DNA of 55,570 nucleotides. It comes from an uncultured Prevotellaceae bacterium. Lineage in GTDB: Bacteria > Bacteroidota > Bacteroidia > Bacteroidales > Bacteroidaceae. The position numbers and the translations under genes are program-made. Under the pieces are notes generated by a model. That model worked only from the letters and a program-made list of their open reading frames with translations, made no database searches and was not told where the DNA came from. Of this stretch, positions 52,015-55,570 are shown piece by piece (within the stretch, counting starts at the first letter, position 1; every line of letters begins with the position of its first letter). The stretch spans positions 1-55,570 of the forward strand of contig CAMOTI010000052.1 in assembly GCA_946625675.1 (NCBI GenBank), given 5' to 3'.

Positions 52015-52221
52015 ATGAAACAAAAGAGAATCTTTTTAATCCTCGCACTGCTATGCACAATGGTGCAGGCTGCATGGGCTGACATTACTGTCACCACGGA
52101 GAGCGAACTGCGCACGGCTGTACAGAGCAGCCAGACGGTGAAAATCGGCGCCGACATCAACACCGCATCCCAAGGAGGCCGATTGGACATCAACAACGGA
52201 CAAAAGGTCGTGATTAAGTGA
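52015..52221 (+). CDS. Truncated secreted protein (68 aa)
   Basis: MKQKRIFLILALLCTMVQAA is a clear signal peptide, followed by ADITVTTESELRTAVQSS and GADINTASQGGRLDINNGQK, then a stop. This looks like the first part of the large Prevotella surface proteins that begin with a beta-helix, cut short by a stop codon and followed 33 bp later by a strong terminator. It may be a decayed gene or a real small exported protein. Confidence 0.6.
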   Translation: MKQKRIFLILALLCTMVQAAWADITVTTESELRTAVQSSQTVKIGADINTASQGGRLDINNGQKVVIK

Positions 52222-52253
52222 GAATAAACAGACTTACAACTAAACATTCACAG

Positions 52254-52285
52254 CGGGCATGAGATTTCTCATGCCCGTTTTTTAC
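52254..52285 (+). terminator. Rho-independent terminator after the 68-aa gene
   Basis: CGGGCATGAG-attt-CTCATGCCCG, a perfect 10-bp stem followed by six or more T on the plus strand. Confidence 0.93.
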
Positions 52286-52374
52286 ACTATATAGCTATAC
52301 AAGCAAGCGGGCAAAACATGAAAACATCTTGGCGATAGGGTTGAAAAATAACTTGCCCCACCTTCCCATCGCCT

Positions 52375-52393
52375 GTAGGGACTTACTTTATGT
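52375..52393. repeat. Partial family B element
   Basis: GTAGGGACTTACTTTATG as in family B, then divergence (TTACC); it lies at the 3' end of the minus-strand fusion gene. Confidence 0.8.
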
Positions 52394-52403
52394 TACCTAT
52401 TAG

Positions 52404-54176
52404 CTATTTGCCCTGAGATTCAGCCTGAACGGCGCGCATCACGCGCAGGAAGTTCTCACCCCAGAAGAGCCGCAAGTCGTCCTCTGAATACCGTTGACGA
52501 AGCAGATGGCGAGTGAAGCTGATCAGTTCGGAGGCATCGTTGAGCCCCGGCACGCCGCCACCGCCGTCGAAATCGCTGCCAATGCCCACATGCTCGATAC
52601 CCATCACGTCAACCATATGGTTGAGATGATTAACAGCGTCGAGGACGCTGGCTTCTGAGCCGTTCTCGCGAAGGAAGTCGCAGTAGATGTTCACCTGTGC
52701 CACTCCACCCGATTTGGCCAAAGCACGCAGTTGCTCGTCGGTGAGATTGCGGGGATGGCCACACAGGGCACGGGATGACGAGTGTGTGCATACAATCGGG
52801 GTGGAACTGATTTCCATTGCATCATAGAAACTCTTGTCGCCGGCATGACTGAGGTCTACCATCATGCCAACGCGGTTCATCTCTTTAATCACCTGCTCTC
52901 CGAACGCACTCACACCTCCGTGTTCATTGTTGCCCTTGGCGGAATCGCATATGTCATTGTCGCCGTTGTGGCACAAGGTCATATACACGATACCACGCTG
53001 ACGGAAACGCGCCACGTTGGAGATGTCCTTGCCGATGGCATAACCGTTCTCGATGCCCAACATGATGCTTTTCTTGCCAAGTTGCTTATTACGGTAAAGG
53101 TCGTCGGGAGTATAAGCGATTGATACAGCGTCTGAGTGCTTGCCGACCATCTGCTCTATACCGTCGAGCAAAGCATCGGCTTTGGCGGTGGCGGCAAGAA
53201 GCGACTGCTCGTCGCGCTCCTTCTGCTTAAGGTATGCCACCATGATGACAGCGTCGAGACGGCCTTCCCACATTTTGAAAAGGTCCATCTTGAGCAGCGG
53301 GTCGCGTCGACCAAAGTCGATGTCCCGTCCGAAGAACATGGGTGTGTCGCAATGGGAGTCGAGCGAGAGGACCGAATGATGCACACATTTCGTACGCTGG
53401 AACAGCTTCGCTTCATCCACGATCCAGGTGAAGACATTGCCACGGGTGTCCCAGGTGTTGCCCAGACATTCGGGATGCCACTGCACTCCGAGAATCGGCT
53501 TGTGCTCCATGGACTCCATGGCCTCGATCACTCCGTCGGCAGACCGTGCCGTCACTCTGAAGCCAGGGGCCACCTCACCTACGGCTTGGTGATGGAACGA
53601 GTTGACGGCCAGCTCTTGCTTGCCGTAGATGCTGGCGATAAGGGAGTCTGGCGACAGCTCAACGGTATGAGATGAAGCGAAACGGGGGGCGTTCTGAGAG
53701 TGTTTCACCCATACGTTGTCGCCCTGAGCATAGATATCCTGAAGCACGGTGCCTCCGTAAGCCACGTTCATCACCTGGATGCCTCGGCAGATGCCGAGGA
53801 TGGGCAGCTGGAGATGGGCAGCACGGCGGGCGAGCAGCAACTCCATCTCGTCGCGCTCGGTGGCCACGGCATGGAGGTCGCGTATGGGCTGCTGGTCGAA
53901 ATAAAGCGGGTTGACGTCGCCTCCGCCGCTGAATACGATTCCGTCGAGATGGCTGAGTATATCGTCGGCCCATCCCTCTGAGTCCGTCATGTCGAATGGC
54001 GGGATGATGTAAGGCACACCGCCGGCACGGACTATCGACGTGTAGTACACCTGGTTGAGCTGGCTCTGAGCGTCATTGAAGGTGGAGGTGATGCCGATGA
54101 GAGGCCGTGACTCACGGGCTTTGAAGTCGGAGGTGAGACGGCTGTATTTGGCATTGATATCGTAGTATTCGTTCAT
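52404..54176 (-). CDS. Fusion of a class I glutamine amidotransferase-like (C26) domain and an M19 dipeptidase
   Basis: A 590-aa protein without a signal peptide. Residues 24-255 are a C26 gamma-glutamyl hydrolase/PuuD-like domain: PLIGITSTF, IVFSGGGDVNP, LGICRGIQVMN with nucleophile Cys130, and GVQWHPE with His234 and Glu236. Residues 268-590 are a membrane-dipeptidase (M19) domain: LDSHCDTP (His275, Asp277), MVDLSHAGD, CTHSSSRALCGHPRNL and HVGIGSDFDGGGG. Both catalytic sets look intact. The pair suggests stepwise breakdown of a gamma-glutamyl compound: the first domain cuts the gamma-glutamyl bond, the second a dipeptide. This is inference. A 9-bp minisatellite separates it from dprA upstream. 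Confidence 0.9.
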   Translation of the reverse strand: MNEYYDINAKYSRLTSDFKARESRPLIGITSTFNDAQSQLNQVYYTSIVRAGGVPYIIPPFDMTDSEGWADDILSHLDGIVFSGGGDVNPLYFDQQPIRDLHAVATERDEMELLLARRAAHLQLPILGICRGIQVMNVAYGGTVLQDIYAQGDNVWVKHSQNAPRFASSHTVELSPDSLIASIYGKQELAVNSFHHQAVGEVAPGFRVTARSADGVIEAMESMEHKPILGVQWHPECLGNTWDTRGNVFTWIVDEAKLFQRTKCVHHSVLSLDSHCDTPMFFGRDIDFGRRDPLLKMDLFKMWEGRLDAVIMVAYLKQKERDEQSLLAATAKADALLDGIEQMVGKHSDAVSIAYTPDDLYRNKQLGKKSIMLGIENGYAIGKDISNVARFRQRGIVYMTLCHNGDNDICDSAKGNNEHGGVSAFGEQVIKEMNRVGMMVDLSHAGDKSFYDAMEISSTPIVCTHSSSRALCGHPRNLTDEQLRALAKSGGVAQVNIYCDFLRENGSEASVLDAVNHLNHMVDVMGIEHVGIGSDFDGGGGVPGLNDASELISFTRHLLRQRYSEDDLRLFWGENFLRVMRAVQAESQGK

Positions 54177-54194
54177 ATTTAAATTCTGTGTTGA

Positions 54195-54245
54195 GTTTCC
54201 GGGTTTTCCGGGTTCTCCGGTCTTTCTGGAATTTCCGGAGTTTTC
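54195..54245. repeat. 9-bp minisatellite (TTCCGGRTT)
   Basis: Five to six units with a 9-bp period (TTCCGGGTT, TTCCGGGTT, CTCCGGTCT, TTCTGGAAT, TTCCGGAGT) between dprA and the fusion gene. Confidence 0.88.
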
Positions 54246-54251
54246 TATGAA

Positions 54252-55367
54252 TCAGCGAAGAAGTCTGTATCTCGCCCCTCCCAAGACTGCCACCACCCCT
54301 TTGAGTTCCAGTTCGAAGAGAAGGGCGCTGACTTGATGGAAAGGCAGGTTGGTAAGGACTGATATGCGGTTGATTTGCATGGAGTCCTCGTCTTTCAGGC
54401 AATCGACAATCGCTTGTTCGTCGGGCGATAGTTGGGGAAAGAGGGATGGCTCACCCGCTTGCAGATGTTTTTCCTTATGTTCCCACCCCATGATGTTCAT
54501 AAAGTCTTCGGCAGAACGGATGAGGTGGGCCTGGCTGCGGGCGATGATCTTGTTGGTGCCCTGCGAGTACTGGTCGTATATCCTGCCGGGGAAAGCACAC
54601 ACCTCGCGGTCGTAGTCCGAGGCAAGTCCTGCTGTGATGAGCGCACCGCCCTTGTCTGCACTTTCGATGACGACTGTGGCATGCGCCATGCCGGCTACGA
54701 TTCGGTTGCGGCGGACGAAATTACCTTTGTGGAGAGGAGTCTGGCTGATATATTCAGTCAGCAGACCTCCCTGACGGGACATGGAGGCCGCGGTGGAGCG
54801 GTGGCGCTGGGGATAAATGGTGTCCAGGCCATGGGCAAGGACGCCTACGGTGTCCAGGCCCTCCTGCAATGCCTGCTGATGGGCATGGATATCCACGCCA
54901 TAGGCCAGACCGCTGACGATAAGAGCGTCGGGGCAGGAAAGGGAGAGTTCCTTGACGAAATTACGTATGAGGTCCTTGCCGTACTCCGTGCATTTCCTTG
55001 TGCCGACAATGCTGACGATTTGCTGGCGGTTCAGCTGGGCGTTGCCAAAATAATAGAGCACAAGCGGAGCGTCAGGACATTGGCGAAGCAACGACGGATA
55101 GTCCGTGTCGTTGAAGCAGACGCACTGGATGTTTTTGCGCTGGGTATAGGCATATTCCTGCTCTGCTCGCTTGAGTGTCTCATCAACGTCGGACAGGGCC
55201 GCAAGAAGCAGGTCGGACGCATCGGGAATGAAGCCTCGTATGTGGGACCTATGCTCGAAGACTGCAGACGCACTGCCCATATTCTCATAGAGAACATGGG
55301 CATTCATCAGACTCATCTTACTGAGTTGACTCAGTGCGATGGTGTATATCGTTTCTTGTTCGGTCAC
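54252..55367 (-). CDS. dprA: DNA-processing protein DprA
   Basis: A 371-aa protein that loads RecA on incoming single-stranded DNA during natural transformation. The Rossmann-like core has VSIVGTRKCTEYGKDLIRNF, IVSGLAYGVDIHAHQQAL, GVLAHGLDTIYPQRHR, FVRRNRIVAGMAHATVVIES and GALITAGLASDYDREVCAFPG (in parts), all conserved. A C-terminal winged helix (LSPDEQAIVDCLKDED) ends the protein. The start is a GTG at 55367, 8 bp after the preceding gene's stop; an internal ATG (MSLMNAHVLY) is an alternative. It is co-transcribed with the gene at the right edge. Confidence 0.95.
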   Translation of the reverse strand: MTEQETIYTIALSQLSKMSLMNAHVLYENMGSASAVFEHRSHIRGFIPDASDLLLAALSDVDETLKRAEQEYAYTQRKNIQCVCFNDTDYPSLLRQCPDAPLVLYYFGNAQLNRQQIVSIVGTRKCTEYGKDLIRNFVKELSLSCPDALIVSGLAYGVDIHAHQQALQEGLDTVGVLAHGLDTIYPQRHRSTAASMSRQGGLLTEYISQTPLHKGNFVRRNRIVAGMAHATVVIESADKGGALITAGLASDYDREVCAFPGRIYDQYSQGTNKIIARSQAHLIRSAEDFMNIMGWEHKEKHLQAGEPSLFPQLSPDEQAIVDCLKDEDSMQINRISVLTNLPFHQVSALLFELELKGVVAVLGGARYRLLR

Positions 55368-55375
55368 GCGGTTTC

Positions 55376-55570
55376 TTAGATTTTAACCTGCAGAGGGTTC
55401 CAAACCTGCTGTGAGAACTTGCTCAGGTAGGCCTCCCAGTCGGCCATCGACTGGAAGTTGGTGTTGGGATTACGGCTCCAGCCCGTGCCGAAATAGTAAA
55501 TATAAGGCACGTTGTTCTGGCAGGCGGTTATCGAGAGAATATGTCCGACAGCGCCGGGTAGTCCAGCACC
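55376..55570 (-). CDS. C-terminal end of a DUF4861-like protein (partial)
   Basis: The frame is open to the right edge; 64 C-terminal residues are present, including HILSITACQNNVPYIYYFG and TGWSRNPNTNFQSMADWEAY, ending WNPLQVKI. The YYFGxGWS-x-DWxxY pattern resembles the end of DUF4861 proteins found in Bacteroidetes polysaccharide-use loci. The assignment rests on this short stretch. It lies just upstream of dprA. Confidence 0.6.
   Translation of the reverse strand, partial: GAGLPGAVGHILSITACQNNVPYIYYFGTGWSRNPNTNFQSMADWEAYLSKFSQQVWNPLQVKI

Overview
The window is chromosomal DNA from a member of the Bacteroidales, most likely Prevotella or a close relative. The supporting signs are Bacteroidetes-type promoters (TTTG, 19 bp, TAnnTTTG), BspA-like and glycosidase proteins ending in the dockerin-like tail typical of Prevotella, a BtuG-type surface B12 lipoprotein, a riboswitch-controlled acyl-CoA carboxylase operon, and base composition near 50 % GC (judged by eye). 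No rRNA, tRNA, CRISPR array or intact transposase gene was found.

Layout. 1-8.6 kb: 3' part of rpoC with a terminator, a 1272-aa leucine-rich-repeat surface protein, and an AAA ATPase/nuclease-like protein whose promoter runs into a 51-bp tandem-dyad array. 8.6-11.6 kb: uxuA-uxuB, hexuronate use. 11.9-18.2 kb: vitamin B12 uptake (riboswitch, btuB, btuG, a BtuF-like lipoprotein, a BtuC-like permease; no ATPase gene). 18.4-21.4 kb: a flavoprotein, a PH-domain membrane protein and a PBP4-type carboxypeptidase. 21.5-25.6 kb: a lone single-module nonribosomal peptide synthetase with a reductase release domain (C-A-T-R). 26-34.1 kb: a lipoprotein, asd, a cation/H+ antiporter behind three tandem promoters, a LolD-like ATPase, a CvfB-like S1 protein and a zinc-ribbon membrane lipoprotein. 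34.2-39.2 kb: a metallophosphatase/5'-nucleotidase, an alpha/beta hydrolase and metG. 39.5-45 kb: a glycine/arginine/asparagine-rich secreted protein, then a three-gene biotin-dependent acyl-CoA carboxylase operon behind a second cobalamin riboswitch. 45.2-55.6 kb: an ATPase remnant, xerD, an FKBP lipoprotein, glyS, a GH106-like glycosidase, a truncated secreted protein, a C26-M19 fusion enzyme, dprA and the end of a DUF4861-like gene.

How the genes fit together. uxuAB, the GH106-like enzyme and perhaps the DUF4861-like protein suit a plant-polysaccharide (pectin-type) degrader. The two cobalamin riboswitches tie B12 import to the carboxylase step next to B12-dependent methylmalonyl-CoA metabolism (succinate/propionate).

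The most unusual part is the spacer DNA. It is packed with (i) GTAG-footed palindromes resembling REP elements, in at least three sequence families; (ii) composite elements, some of which supply start or stop codons of neighbouring genes; and (iii) minisatellites that keep a strict 9-bp or 7-bp period while their unit sequence changes from locus to locus. With the 51-bp array beside the ATPase, these are the best candidates for undescribed biology. All functional ideas about them are inference.
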